DNA of 64,000 bases from Delphinus delphis (GCF_949987515.2 NC_082684.1:154556044-154620043); one strand, 5' to 3'; positions 1 to 11,154 are shown, numbered from the stretch's first letter. Numbers and translations: made by a program. Notes: a model not told the origin generated them from the letters alone.

Positions 1-628
1 CCTGAAAACATGATGCTAAGTAAAATAAATCAGTCACGAAAAGACAAGTACTATATGATTCTACTTATACGAGGTCCCTAGAGTTGTTAAACTCATAGAG
101 ACAGAAAGTAGAATGGTGGTTGCCAAGGTCTGGGGCAGTGGGAGAAGGGAGAGTTGTTAAATGGATATAGAGGTGCAGTTTGGGAAGATGAAGACATTCT
201 GGAAATTTTGAATAAACTCAACACTACTGAACTGTACACTTCAGAACGACTAGGATGGTCAATTTAATGTTATATGCTTTTTACCACAATTTAAAACTTT
301 TGTTAATTTTTAAATGAACTTATTTACAAAACAGAAATAGACTCACAGACATAGAAAACAAACTTATGGTTACCAAAGGGGAAAGGCGGGGAGGGATAAA
401 TTAGGAGTTTGGGGTTAATATACACACACTACTATATATAAAATAGATAAACAACAAGGACCTACTGTACAGCACAGGGAACTATACTCAATATTTTGCA
501 ATAACCTATAAGGGAAAAGAATCTGATAAAGAAAAAAATATATATATATTTATGTATAACAATCACTGTGCTGTACACCTGAAACTAACACGACATTGTA
601 AATCAACGACACTTCAATTACAAAAAAA
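1..628 (+). mobile_element. Two adjacent L1 3' UTR fragments
   Basis: 1-300 is an older L1M 3' UTR (GATGCTAAGTAAAATAAATC... AGAATGGTGGTTGCCA). 313-628 is the cetartiodactyl L1 3' UTR seen throughout the window (TTATTTACAAAACAGAAATA, ATGGTTACCAAAGGGGAAAG, GTACACCTGAAACTAACACG). Both plus strand, in ITIH5 intron 5 antisense to the gene. Confidence 0.8.
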
Positions 629-1973
629 CTTGTATTGATTTTTCAAAACTGCCCACTCTAAGCTCTTCAAGGGCAGTGACAATGCCTTGGACATCTGCAG
701 GTGCCAGGCGTTCAGCACAGGACGTGGTGAGGACTCAAGGTACGCTTGCGGAACATTTAACCTGGACACGACTCAGCACATTGGCACATACTTGGGCAGA
801 TGAATGGAAGGGCCCTTCAAGAGGGTCATCTTGAACGTGTGCTGGTGGGCGTGGCAGATGCTCTAGTTGATACAGGTCCCCTGCATCCACCTCTGGTTGC
901 AGCCACACTTGTGGTGGACAGTGCCATTCACCCGGACAACACCCCACCTCGCACAGCAAACTAAGACAGCAGGAGAAAGGAAGAAACAGAGTGAGGCCTC
1001 CCAGAGAAGAGCAGGAGGGTCACCAGTACCAAGTGAAAGAGAGAAGGCTACCCTCCCCGGTGTCTCGGAGCCACCCTGCTCAGAGCCAGCGCCGACCCAA
1101 CTAGAGCCAACGTCCACACAGACAAGTAACATGGGTCCTCCTATCAGCATTAAAAACAGAACCAAAAAAAAAACAAATCCAACTATGGAGCCAAATGATT
1201 CATACCTCAATAATTTCTGCACTGAACAATGCTGGAAGCCCTCACATAACAACCAGATTGCTTCCTGGCAAATGTACAGAGGCCAAGAGGGGCCATGCCC
1301 TTCCAGCTGCAGACTGGAGACTGGATCCAGGGGAAAGACACTCAGCAGTGGGGAACCGGAGCTGGGGGTGAACCGTTAGTCACAATGCAGCCTTTAATAG
1401 GGCAGAGCACCAGATTTAGCAAATAAAAAGACAGGATGTCCGGTTACATCTGAATTTCAGATAAACCACGAATGATTTTTTTAGGATAAGTATGTCTCAG
1501 ATACTGCACAGGATATACTGTTTATCTGAAATTCAACTGTAACGGAGCATCCTGTCTTTTATCTGGCAATTCTGGAAAAGGGAGGGATCTTGTAACCGGT
1601 CTTCTGGAACCAAATTCTGTCTCCTAATCCCTCCTTCACAACAGAATAAGAGCTACACCCAAGAGCTGACAAAATTGACCAACTTAAGCCAGGAATGTAT
1701 TAAAAATCCAATAGCATCTTCACTGCCGACAGTTATTTATTCCTAAATTCTTTTAACAAATATTCATTGAGCACCCATTCTATGCCAGGCACCACACTAG
1801 GTGCCTTGATTACAATCCTGAGAGCCTTCACAGCAAAAGGCAGAGTCATGAGGTTACCAGACCAAGCAAAGAAAAAGAGAAATAAGATTTTTAAACAGAT
1901 TCAACCAACCCCTCATTGTGCATCTACGGATATGCAGAACACAGGCTAGTCTGCAGTCAAAAGTGACTTGAGC
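629..1973. other. ITIH5 intron 5: no gene seen
   Basis: Apart from the palindromic element at 1410-1575 and an L2/MIR-like piece near 1735-1850 (ATTGAGCACCCATTCTATGC), I recognise nothing. An open frame at 867-1379 has low-complexity composition and no family resemblance. Confidence 0.6.
1410..1575. mobile_element. Palindromic DNA-transposon remnant (MER53-like)
   Basis: Left arm (1410-1490, containing GACAGGATGTCCGGTTACAT and CTGAATTTCAGATAAACCAC) is repeated inverted at 1519-1575 (GTTTATCTGAAATTCAACTG ... ATCCTGTCTTTTATCTGG). The near-complete self-complementarity is that of a small non-autonomous hAT-type element; the family name is from memory. Confidence 0.7.
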
Positions 1974-2186
1974 GCTTCCCTGGTGGTGCAGTGGTTGAGA
2001 GTCCGCCTGCCGATGCAGGGGACACGGGTTTGTGCCCCGGTCCGGAAGGATCCCACATGCCGCGGAGCGGCTGGGCCCGTGAGCCACGGCCGCTGAGCCT
2101 GCGCGTCCGGAGCCTGTGCTCCGCAACGGGAGAGGCCACAGCAGTGAGAGGCCCGCGTACCGCAAAAAAAAAAAAAAAAAAAAAAA
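1974..2186 (+). mobile_element. Short cetacean CHR-type SINE
   Basis: Starts GCTTCCCTGGTGGTGCAGTG, contains the tRNA-derived B-box region (GGGTTTGTGCC) and a tail of CGCGTACCGC plus 23 A. tRNA-related head, unique body, poly-A end. Open frames over it are accidental. Confidence 0.93.
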
Positions 2187-2430
2187 TGCAGCTGTCTGAA
2201 AATAGAGACAGAGGTAGATTGGTGGTTGCCTGGGGCTGAGGTGGGAACAGGGAGTGACTGCAAGTAGGCACAAATATCTTTTCGGGGTGATAGGAATGTT
2301 CTAAAGTTGGGTTGTGCTGATGTTGCGTAACTCTGCAAATGTACTAAAAATCACTGAATTATAGACTTAAAATGAGAAAATTTTATGCTATGCAAACTAA
2401 GCTTCAATAAAAACTGCTTTTTCAAAAAGC
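2187..2430 (+). mobile_element. L1M 3' UTR fragment
   Basis: AGATTGGTGGTTGCCTGGGG through GCTTCAATAAAAACTG has the composition and motifs of an old L1 3' UTR, ending in an A-rich tail. Confidence 0.65.
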
Positions 2431-4781
2431 AAAGAATATAAGCAATAAACAATGAAAGTCACAGAACCGTATCTGTTTAGTGGTAGAAAAACTTTTCAAC
2501 ATTGTTCTTTAGCTTTACAAATAAATAAGCATGTTAAAAAGCGCTCATAAAAAATCTGTTTCTCATAGAAATTCAAATAATATCAAACCCCAAAAATACA
2601 GCTACCCAGGCCTCACCCAGATAAATTCTAATTCACGTGTTTCAGGTAGGACTCAGTCATCTGTATTTTTTTTTTTTTAACCTCTCCTGTGCCTGTAGGG
2701 TATAGCCAGGTTTGAGCATCGCAGATGTAAAGCAAAAGGGGATAAAACAGGCAAGGTACCTTATTTCTTATTTTGCTAATCTCATTTTATTTTACTCCTA
2801 GCCATCAGGGATCTGATCATAAATGCAAGTTTTATGCCCCCCTCCAGTTTTTTTTTTTTTTAAGCATGGAAAGGGCAGTAATTTTGGTGCCATAGGGCCA
2901 TAAGAAGTTTGAGATTTTAACCTAGAGAGTGAAATAACCAGCTTTAAACATAGATGGAATATCTATCCTGGTGTATGACTTGAGAAGATCACACATCCAG
3001 GGATGTTCCAGGAAAGTCTTAATTTCAAATACTCTGTTCCACTGAGCTCACAAATCATAAAAATATTTTAGAGGAGTTACTGGAGGAGAAGGGAGGGTGA
3101 CAGATGAGAGAGGGAGTCTGGTCTTGTACCGAATACCAATTTGTATCCTTTTATAGTTTGAACCATGCACGTGAGTTAACTATTTTAATAATCCAGAAAG
3201 TATAATGCTTTGGCTTCCAAAGTACATCTCACCGAATTGGCTTTCACATTGAGAAAAAGCCCTTTCATTTACGATTCAGTAGCCGTGGGTCCAATCCCCA
3301 TACATCGGACAAGTAAACTGAGGCAAAGGTAGGTTCCACTGCTTTTAGCCTTTCTCTTTCTTCGTAACTAGGGAGAGACTCGGAATTTGAACTCACACCC
3401 TCAGTATTTTACAAAAGCTCCCAGAGAGGGCTGTTCTAGAGGTTGAAGGAGATAATCTTGTGTGCAAGGGCCGAGTCTAGTAGCTAGCACGTAGTCATCT
3501 TTATCTAGAATTGCTTCCGTAAAGATGTCAATGGGTCCAGCGGTCAGAGAAGTCCAGAAGTCTGACCTCTTAAGGACAGCCAGATCTATCAGAGGCATGT
3601 GCTGGCTCCGGTCCACATTCACACGATCACAGCCAACATCCTGGTCTAAGTGCTATTCTAGCTGCACCTCTATCCTGGATGCTTTCTGGAAACACGCAAT
3701 AGCGTCCAGACAAAATCACAACATCCTATGCCTCTGGCTCCTGGGGCTGCCGTTTTGCAGGAAGAGGAACAGCTGAGCTCTGGATGGGAATGAGGGGCAA
3801 AAGGGCCCCGGTCCACTGCACCTGGCCTGGGTAATGGCCTGTGAGACCTCTCACTCTGGAAGGCAAAATATCTACTCTGGTGTAAAGAGCCAGGAAAACA
3901 ATTTTCTTAAAAATAAACAGATTCCCAAGAGATCAATGGTCTGGAAAAATTCCTCTGAGATTCCCACAGGCCCTGCAGATAAGCAGTAACAGGATTAACA
4001 ACAGCATTCAGACCTGTCCCCTCCAAGCATAACCCACACACCACAACGCGGACACCTCTGAAGAGTCACAGTGGTTCTGAACCTGGCAAGACACACATCC
4101 ATTTCATTCCTACAACAGGACGCCCATACTTCCCACGTGGGAAAATTCCCCACTAAATTGTGATTAGGGAGAAATGAAATTTTAAAATGTTCTTTCTTAT
4201 TAGATTAGGTGTGTATTTTTCTTTTTTTTTTCTTTTCCTTTTTTTTCTTCCTTTTCTTCTCTACTTTGCAGACACCTCATTAGCTATCTACTCTTTAAAA
4301 CGCATCCTGTTTAATACTGTAAGGAGACAAAGGTTAATCAGACAAAGACCTGCTTCACAATCACTTATGATCTAATAAGGGAGATAAGATTTGCAGAGAA
4401 AAAAAGTAAATAGAAGGGGATAATACTAATTACAATGATTAAGCTCTTACTCGGCACCACATGTACACAAATGCTTCCCAATGACCCTAAGAGACAGTTA
4501 CTATCCCTGTTTACAGATGCGTAAGCTGAGTCTCACACGGCCCAGGTCAGCTTTTTTCAAGGACATAGTTCATAACTGATTGAAAATCCATTAACCATAC
4601 ACACAGTGACCCAGATGATCTAAGAATGGTGTCATGTATCTCATGCCATTTCTGAATGTCAGGTCCCTTGATGATATCTGTAACTTTCTGACGAGATCTG
4701 GATGGACTGCCAGCCCACTGTCTGGAGTCAACTTATAATAGACCTGAATCCACACTCCAGTCTTTGAGGGTGAATGACTTC
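2431..4781. other. ITIH5 intron 5: mostly unrecognised
   Basis: Poly-T runs at 2668-2679 and 2848-2860 and a pyrimidine tract at 4215-4262. A MIR-like stretch lies at about 4425-4560 (TTTACAGATGCGTAAGCTGA). No exon of ITIH5 could be identified here. Confidence 0.6.
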
Positions 4782-5086
4782 TCACATCCAGAGTCACTCA
4801 CTGAACTGCGTGCTGGGGGCAGAACACGTACGTTCCATACTGTCACGTCCAGAGTCACTCACTGAACTGCGTGCTGGGGGCAGAACGCGTACGTTCCACA
4901 CTGTCACGTCCAGAGTCACTCACTGAACTGCGTGCTGGGGGCAGAACACGTACGTTCCATACTGTCACGTCCAGAGTCACTCACTGAACTGCGTGCGGGG
5001 GGCAGAACGCGTACGTTCCACACTGTCACGTCCAGAGTCACCCACTGAACTGCGTGCTGGGGGCAGAACGCGTATGTTCCGTACTG
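4782..5086. repeat. 61-bp minisatellite, five copies (ITIH5 intron 5)
   Basis: Five direct copies of a 61-bp unit begin at 4782, 4843, 4904, 4965 and 5026. Units carry the core TCACTGAACTGCGTG and a CGTACGTTCC segment. Copies 1 and 3 share ACACGTACGTTCCATACTG and copies 2 and 4 share ACGCGTACGTTCCACACTG, so the array probably grew by duplicating a 122-bp dimer. Copy 5 is more diverged at its end. Spacing is strictly constant. Confidence 0.95.
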
Positions 5087-6253
5087 TTCACTGTCCCACA
5101 TACCAGCTCCGGCTCTTGACTGTTTTTGCATCATGTAAGATAACGACATTCTGTTATTCCTCGTGTCAAGTTATTTCTCTCCTCTCCTTCCAACCTCATC
5201 CCTAAATATTCTTGTACGAGAAGCCTTCTTGGGAGACTCTGGACCCTCCTTGCAGTCACAGGGGTTGAATTCAGATTCTGCACACTCCATGATCACTCAG
5301 CACTCAGCACTTCCCTGATCTCAGTGTCACAGATGTCCGAAATCTTGTCATTCTAACCCCGGTGAATTTGGGGGCACATCTATGCTGTCACCAATTTGAC
5401 ATAAAGCCTTACTGATATACTTAGGATAAGGCACAATGTAAGTGAATATTTAATGTAAACTATTAGTGGAAATTAATATAGTGGTTAAAATTAGATTAGA
5501 TTGAATTTTTCATTATCATTTCAACAGAGTGCTATTTAAAAAATTAAAATTTGAGAAAAAAGCAAATTGAGCAATCTTACTAATGAAGAAAAAATGTCTG
5601 TGTCTTAAGTCAAACTGGCAGTACATATTTTTCATTATTTAAATTTAGAAAGATATAGCACATTATTTAGATGTTTACGTTAATGTCAAAAGTTTGCTTT
5701 AAAAACAGAGTATTGAAAAATAAAATAAAATAGAGTATTAGAAAATGACCACATACTCCCTTACCCCTAGTATAAAATGATTATTTTATATAACTTCCTG
5801 GTCTTTTGTCAGCTTCACAGTTAACATATTTAACATTAAAGTGTATGTACAACTGTGTCTCTTTTTTCTCTATCACGTGCTGAATTGTTTTCGTAACCCT
5901 ATTTTACTAATCACGTCTGTGTGGTTGAATACTTAGGATGAAGGAATGTTTTTGCTACTACAAATATTATCAAACGGGTTTGTACATGTAACAGTACCGA
6001 TATTCTAGATGTCTCACCGAGGTTAGATTCCCAGGAGTGATACGACAGTGTCAAATGATTTGAACATTTAAATCTCCTCATAGAGCCTGGCTTAAAAAAC
6101 AAAGGTACAGGGCACTGTCTTTGTTTTGCTGCTGTCCTTCAGATTCCCCCTCCTCTTGGGGCCCGTGCTGCAGGGGTGCCATCTGGTTTAATGCCAGCGC
6201 CCAGCTTGGAGTCAGCACACGACACCTGAGTGCATCCGGCCAGCACCGCTCAC
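5087..6253. other. ITIH5 intron 5, proximal part: no gene seen
   Basis: AT-rich from about 5440 to 5860. A decayed repeat is likely at 5880-6090 (TTCCCAGGAGTGATACGACA), unassigned. The last 130 bases rise in GC towards exon 5. Confidence 0.6.
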
Positions 6254-6504
6254 CTTGCCCCCGCCCGCTGCCCTGGCGACGGCTGTTCTGGAGCCCCAGC
6301 ACCTCCAGCGCCGCGATGCCCGACCTCTCCAGAATGGTCACCTCCACCGTCAGCCGCCCCACCAGCTGCTGGGGCCGTACGCTGACCACGTGCTCGTACT
6401 TCCCCAGCCGCCGCTGCAGGAGCTCCTCGTAACTCAGGAGGAAGGCAGCCTTGTCCTTGCTGGGAAGCACCACGGAGGCTCTGAAGGTCTCCGTCCCCTT
6501 CTCC
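6254..6504 (-). CDS. ITIH5: ITIH5 coding exon 5 (end of VIT domain)
   Basis: One base, 83 codons and one base (251 nt). The product runs EKGTETFRASVVLPSKDKAA, then a segment containing FLLSYEELLQRRLGKYEHVV and SVRPQQLVGRLTVEVTILER, ending NSRRQGSGRGQ. SYEELLQRRLGKYEH is the hallmark motif that closes the VIT region in the heavy-chain family (HYQEVL.R.LG.YEH in other members), so the assignment to ITIH5 is firm. Acceptor CTTCCAG (AG at 6506-6505), donor GTGAGC from 6253. The exon is GC-rich compared with its AT-rich intron neighbours. Next comes the linker to the von Willebrand A domain, which is not in the window. Confidence 0.95.
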
Positions 6505-7963
6505 CTGGAAGAAAGAGAAAAGGGAACAGGGGATCGGAGAAAGCCAGGTTCCCTCGAGTCCCCCAGGGCCCCGGCCAAACTCTCTCAGCGAGAGGCCTTA
6601 GCGTGGACCACAATGTTTCCCCATCATCAAGCCACCAGCCACTGCAGCTGCCCCCATGATGCATCCTGAGGGGATTCAGGAAGGAGAAAACCAGGAGACT
6701 GGCCCTAGATAGTTAAGATGCATATCTAAGGAATAATTTCCATGAGCCCAGACTCTTGCATCTTCCTATACACAGAAGCACTGAATTCATCAACTCGAGA
6801 TGTCTGTTGTTTTTCACTGTGTGTGATTAGCAGTAATCTTTTGATGTGTGACTACCTCTTTTTTTTTTTCAGCAAAAACTCCTCTATATCCTGGCTCCTG
6901 TTTGGAACAGTCCCTCAGAGCTGAGAAGCTGTCTCCCAGGCTATAGTCTTCAGCAATGCCTCCAATAAAACATAATTCTTGATTTTTAGGTTGTGCATAT
7001 TTTTTCAGTTGACATTAGAAAGAAAAACTAGAATTTAGTTTTGGGACGAGTAGCAAAGGCCTGCACTAGAGGAAGGTCAGACAGGTTCAAGGAATTCTGA
7101 AGAGCAGAGAATTCAAAGACTACTGAACTCTCCGACCTCTCCTTGTGTCAGACCCGAGGGAGCAAAGGGGAGGGGGACTGACACAGCTGACCTCCAGGAA
7201 AAACAGATTCCTGCTGTGATCCGACTAAACGGAACTGTGGCTTGCCTGATTCTGCACAATTTATGAAGTGTAAGAAAAGATAATCCTCATAAAGCCCACA
7301 CCTTTTCCTCTAGATACTAAGGTCGTTTTTCTTCAAAGGGAACAGATGACTTTTTTTTCAAATGGGCTGGTAGAGAGGGAAATTGATTATTCTCAGTATA
7401 CTAGGTGGTTCTCTAGTTAATGTTATCTACGGAGTCATTAAAAGTGAATTGATTTATTGGTTTTCAGTGTTTAGATTCAGTTTATAGACAAAGAATACAA
7501 ATACCAGGACAGATCAGAATTTTAACGGTGATAACTGATGATGCAAAAGTAAATGATTAAGTAGGAAGAGATGAGTGCTGGAGATGGAAATGAAAAGGCA
7601 GAATGACATGAAGGAGACAGAATATTATCACTGAAGATAACAGGGCTCGTCTGAGATGGTATAACTGCTTAAATTAACTGAAGAAGAAAAAGATAATAAT
7701 ACAAAAAACTGGAATGCAGAGAGAAAGTGGGAGTATTGTAAACATGCTAAATCCTCTTTCTTCACAGCACAGAATCAACAGATAATATCTGATTTTTATC
7801 ATGAAATTTTTAAAAAGCAAACTATCATAATATTTAGAGTGAGGGAGGTAACTACCAGAAATCTACAGAAATATCAGAAGTGGATGTTTCTAGAAAGTGA
7901 GAACTGGGGAATGGGAGCAATAAAATATTCCTTTTCATCATAAACCCTTAGCTACTATATTGT
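6505..7963. other. ITIH5 intron 4: nothing recognised
   Basis: Unique-looking sequence with no coding or repeat signal I can name. Open frames antisense to exon 5 run into its edge. Confidence 0.6.
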
Positions 7964-7976
7964 TAACCAGGTATAT

Positions 7977-8180
7977 AGCTGTATTTTTTTTAAGATTTTT
8001 TTTTTTGATGTGGACCATTTTCAAAGTCTTTATTGAATTTGTTACAGTATTGTTTCTGGTTTATGCTTCGATGTTTTGGCCCTGAGGCATGTGGGATCTT
8101 AGCTCCCTGACCAGGGATCGAACCCACATCCCCTGCACTGGAAGGTGAAGTCTTAACAGCTGGACGGGCAGGGAAGTCCC
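7977..8180 (-). mobile_element. CHR-1/Bov-tA-like SINE with 13-bp target duplication
   Basis: Minus-strand element: T-rich start, TGATGTGGACCATTTTCAAA, CATGTGGGATCTTAGCTCCC, ending GGGCAGGGAAGTCCC. Flanked by TAACCAGGTATAT at 7964-7976 and 8181-8193, a perfect target-site duplication. Lies in ITIH5 intron 4, about 150 bases from exon 4, in the sense direction of the gene. Confidence 0.92.
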
Positions 8181-8331
8181 TAACCAGGTATATTTAATTA
8201 TTTATTATGATGATAAAAAATAAAAAGATAAACCTTTGAAGAAAAGGGTGAGAACAAGATGGGTAGGCAGGGTAGAAAATTTGACACTTGGCTAAAGTGG
8301 ACTTTTAATTCCTTAATTCAATGGTACTTAC

Positions 8332-8433
8332 CCACTGTCTTCTGTGGTTTTATTCCTTTTCTCTTTTACCTTATCACCATTTTTCTTTTCTTTCTCTGTA
8401 ATTTCTCCCTGATACACCTTGTCTCCAATAAGC
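8332..8433 (-). CDS. ITIH5: ITIH5 coding exon 4 (VIT domain, Lys-rich loop)
   Basis: One base completing the split Met codon, 33 codons, and two bases of a Gly codon (102 nt). The protein reads LIGDKVYQGEITEKEKKNGD followed by KVKEKRNKTTEDSG. Acceptor GTTTCAG (AG at 8435-8434), donor GTAAGT from 8331. It continues the VIT domain; the lysine-rich stretch and the NKT sequon match human ITIH5 as I recall it. The homologous ITIH2 exon (62059-62163) is 105 nt with the same phases at both ends. A long open frame on the plus strand over this exon (8259-8600) is its antisense shadow. Confidence 0.94.
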
Positions 8434-9366
8434 CTGAAACAGAAGACAGCCGCGTTGCCAGCTTGCCGTCCAAGACAAACTCCAACATGGATCTCATAAC
8501 CATGACAACCCTAGAAAATATTTTTATTTGCCTCTTGGATGTGCAGAAAGAATGCATTCCAGGCCAGGGCACTCCCCTTGTATCGCTCATCTCATTCTAG
8601 GGCAGTTTTCAACAGGTCCAGATGGGAAGATCCAAGCCAGGGGGCCTCTGATTCTCCAGGAGGAAATCAGAAGACCTGCTCAAACTTCCAAGAAGATTCC
8701 CCAACTTGAACCTTGCCCAGACCTAAAATTAAACCCACACACCTCATTTGCATCTCTTTACCTCTTAGTTCAGGAGAAAAGAAGATATTCTATCTGGTAC
8801 ATCAAAGGTTTCACGGTGTCTCGTCCTTCAGATCTCAACTTCAACACTGACTCCTCTGATCCACCTCCCCAACTAAACAAGCCGCCTCAATCCTACTTGC
8901 CATCTCCACAGCATTTGCTACTGTCTGAAGTTATCTCATTTATTCATCTGTTTGCTTATTTATTGTTTCTCCCCAGTGGAATTGCTGGAGCAGAGCAACA
9001 TTGTCTTTTTTCATAGAAGTAGACCAATCACCTTGAAGCGCACCTGGCCCAGGGTGGGTACCCGTTTGTTGGAGGGAAAGAAAGAGGAAATGAAGGTGGG
9101 GGGAGGAAAGGAGAGAGGAAAGAAGAGAGTAGTGGAATAAAAGAAGAGGTAATAAAAAGGAGGAAGGGGGAGAGGGAGAGATAGAAGGAAGAAGGGAGAG
9201 GAAGTGGGGGAGGGAATCAACCTTCTTTCCCACGAACTGTCCACTGGACTGAGAATTTATAAATTCTCACGGCCAAAGACTGTGGTCCTCACAGCATCTC
9301 AGGCTCCCCTTGACCCTCCTGCCTAGAAACCTTCAACCCAGGGTCTCTGACCAGGGTGTCACCTAC
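8434..9366. other. ITIH5 intron 3 (933 nt)
   Basis: Contains a possible L2 piece near 8930-9060 and the purine-rich tract at 9075-9218. The 162-codon plus-strand frame at 8528-9016 has no family resemblance. Confidence 0.65.
9075..9218 (+). repeat. Purine-rich (GA/GGA) low-complexity tract
   Basis: About 140 bases almost entirely A and G on the plus strand (GGAAAG, GAGAGG, GGAGG units). In ITIH5 transcript sense it is a long CU-rich tract within intron 3, starting about 150 nt downstream of the exon 3 donor. Such tracts can bind PTB-type proteins or form triplex DNA; neither is shown here. Confidence 0.85.
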
Positions 9367-9530
9367 ATAGTGAAGTTAGTGATGAAAGCTGCGGCTGGAA
9401 TCTGCATCTGAAACGTGATTTCCTGGTCCTCAGATGCTCTGTTCAGCAACCTGCAGGCAACCGTAGTGAAGGCGTAACGGGAAATGATGGTGGACTTCAC
9501 TGAGAATTCTGTCATCAAGGGTTTGGTTTT
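9367..9530 (-). CDS. ITIH5: ITIH5 coding exon 3 (start of VIT domain)
   Basis: Encodes 54 codons plus two bases: KTKPLMTEFSVKSTIISRYA, then a segment ending in QMQIPAAAFITNFTM. This is the N-terminal half of the VIT (vault protein/inter-alpha-trypsin) domain, with the family pattern S[RK]YAxTT...N.......[EF]Q[MV]xIPxxAFIxNF. Acceptor is CCAACAG (AG at 9532-9531); donor is GTAGGT from 9366. The final Met codon is split AT|G across the intron. Reading straight through would hit TAG at once, so splicing is needed here. NFT is a potential N-glycosylation sequon. The paralogous ITIH2 exon (58765-58934) ends at the same place and phase. An L1 3'-end fragment starts about 20 bases upstream of the acceptor. 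Confidence 0.95.
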
Positions 9531-9550
9531 CTGTTGGAATCAAAACACAC

Positions 9551-9625
9551 GGTATGCTGTGCACCTGGAACTCTCACAACATTGTAAATCGACCATACTT
9601 CAATAAAAATTTTTTAAAAAAACAG
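9551..9625 (+). mobile_element. L1 3'-terminal fragment beside ITIH5 exon 3
   Basis: GCTGTGCACCTGGAACTCTC, ACATTGTAAATCGACCATAC and TTCAATAAAAATTTTTT are the last ~70 bases of an L1 3' UTR. Its truncated end is about 20 bases from the acceptor of ITIH5 exon 3, in antisense orientation to the gene. Confidence 0.8.
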
Positions 9626-9849
9626 TATTTTCAATGGCACATGAAAGCATGATTCAACCATTTGGGGGTAGGTTTTTTTTTTTTTTTTTTTCCGTAAGAG
9701 AAATCATCTTCAGTTTGGGAGCCCTTGACTTGTGATTGTTTTCTTCTTTCTTTGTCTTGTCCTGATTTTCCAGATTTTCCCCTCAGTTGTAAAAGTCATG
9801 GTTGAACAACCAGTACATGACAGAGAAACAAATTATTTAGCCCAGCTTT

Positions 9850-10123
9850 AAGAAATGAACACAGTAGGGAGATATAAATTAGGAGGTTGGGACTAACATA
9901 TACACACTACTATATATAAAATAGATAATCAACAGGACCTACTGTATATATAGCACAGGGAACTCTACTCAATACTCTGTTATAAGCTATATGGGAAAAG
10001 AATCTGAAAGAGAATAGACACATGTATATGTATAACTGAATCACTTTGCTGTACACCTGAAACTAACACAACATTGTAAATCAACTACACTCCAATATAA
10101 AATTTTTTTAAAAACTGTAAAAA
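9850..10123 (+). mobile_element. L1 3' UTR fragment
   Basis: Contains the L1 3' UTR landmarks ATATAAATTAGGAGGTTGGG, ACACTACTATATATAAAATA, GTACACCTGAAACTAACACA, ending in TCCAATATAAAATTTTTTTA. Confidence 0.85.
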
Positions 10124-10784
10124 ACAAAAAGAAATGGACACAGTTAAGATTTCCAATTTAACAGAGAATATACTCTACTTAAAGAATAAAATATTGGAAT
10201 TTTAGAAGTATGTGAAGTGTGTAACATTTTTCTGTTATAAATGTTTAGATCACATTTCTAGACTCACTGAATTGACCACAACATCAGATTACACCTAAAG
10301 AAATTCTCATATTTCCTAATTAATTTCAATATCCACTTAGAGAAACTATACTCTGGGGCTTTTCCTTTCAGATGACAATCACATTATTGTAAAATAAGAA
10401 TCAATACTGAGCTCAAGAAAGTATTTGGGGAATTAGAAGCCAGAAATAGGGAAGTCTGTGCTAATTAAATTTATCCCCCAAAACTTCTGATAAGGGCAGT
10501 AGCTAGGCAGTGCAAATTTAAAAGCTGGTTAAACTATTCACAGTTCTCTGTGCATCTATAATATATGCACTTGCTTCTACCTCATGGTATTATAACTCCT
10601 GCTAAGTGTCTTCTTCACCGCATGAGCCAGGCCAGGGTGTGGGCAGTGGTGGTGGCAGAGTTCCACCAGACTGTTCGTCTGGTGGCTGAACTTGAAGCAG
10701 AAAAAAATCTAAACACATCTGAAAGATTTTCCCCTAGAAAGAAAACAAGTTCTCCAATTCGGTCTGAGAAGGAGGTATTTCAAA

Positions 10785-10966
10785 AACAATGGTTCTTGAG
10801 ATGTGGTCCTTGGACCAGCAGCGTCAGCAGCATCACCTGGGAGCTTATTAGAAATGAGAACCTCAGACCCCATGCCAAACCTACAGAGCGAGCATCTCAG
10901 GGGGTGGGGCTAGAAGTCTATGTTTCAACAAGCCCTCCAGGGGATTCTGAGGGTTGAGAAGCACTC
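10785..10966 (-). mobile_element. MER5A-like hAT-Charlie remnant
   Basis: TTCTTGAGATGTGGTCCTTG, GCATCACCTGGGAGCTTATT and GATTCTGAGGGTTGAGAAGC match the MER5A pattern with its inverted ends (TGGTTCT ... AGAAGCA). The 130-codon open frame here is accidental. Confidence 0.7.
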
Positions 10967-11154
10967 TTTTAAACTAATATAACTAGGTGACACTTCATGT
11001 ATTTCTGCTAGAATTTTATATCTATAAATTGAGAGGGTTTGTAAATCACCTAAATTATGTCTTCTTCTGAGATCCAAGAATCTAACTCAAAGTCAAAAGT
11101 AAGGAATAAAACATTGGATTTTAGGAAATTATTCCTGAAATCAGAAATAATCGA

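Noticed and set aside
867..1379. 170-codon plus-strand frame
   Set aside because: Biased composition, no recognisable domain, no promoter or splice context; a chance frame in an intron.
1854..2338. Three overlapping minus-strand frames of 104-139 codons
   Set aside because: They read through a SINE and its poly-A tail (runs of Phe); the same pseudo-protein recurs at every other SINE copy.
3401..3622. 73-codon minus-strand frame as a possible further ITIH5 exon
   Set aside because: Its residues do not fit the von Willebrand A linker expected after exon 5 and no acceptor/donor pair frames it.
4782..5086. Regular repeats as a CRISPR array
   Set aside because: Whole 61-bp units are near-identical with no unique spacers, and the genome is mammalian; it is a minisatellite.
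6078..6253. Extension of ITIH5 exon 5 through the open frame to 6078
   Set aside because: The homology to the family ends at GRGQ where a GTGAGC donor stands; the following residues are intron.
8528..9016. 162-codon plus-strand frame
   Set aside because: Lies in ITIH5 intron 3 and overlaps antisense to exon 4; no family resemblance or splice support.
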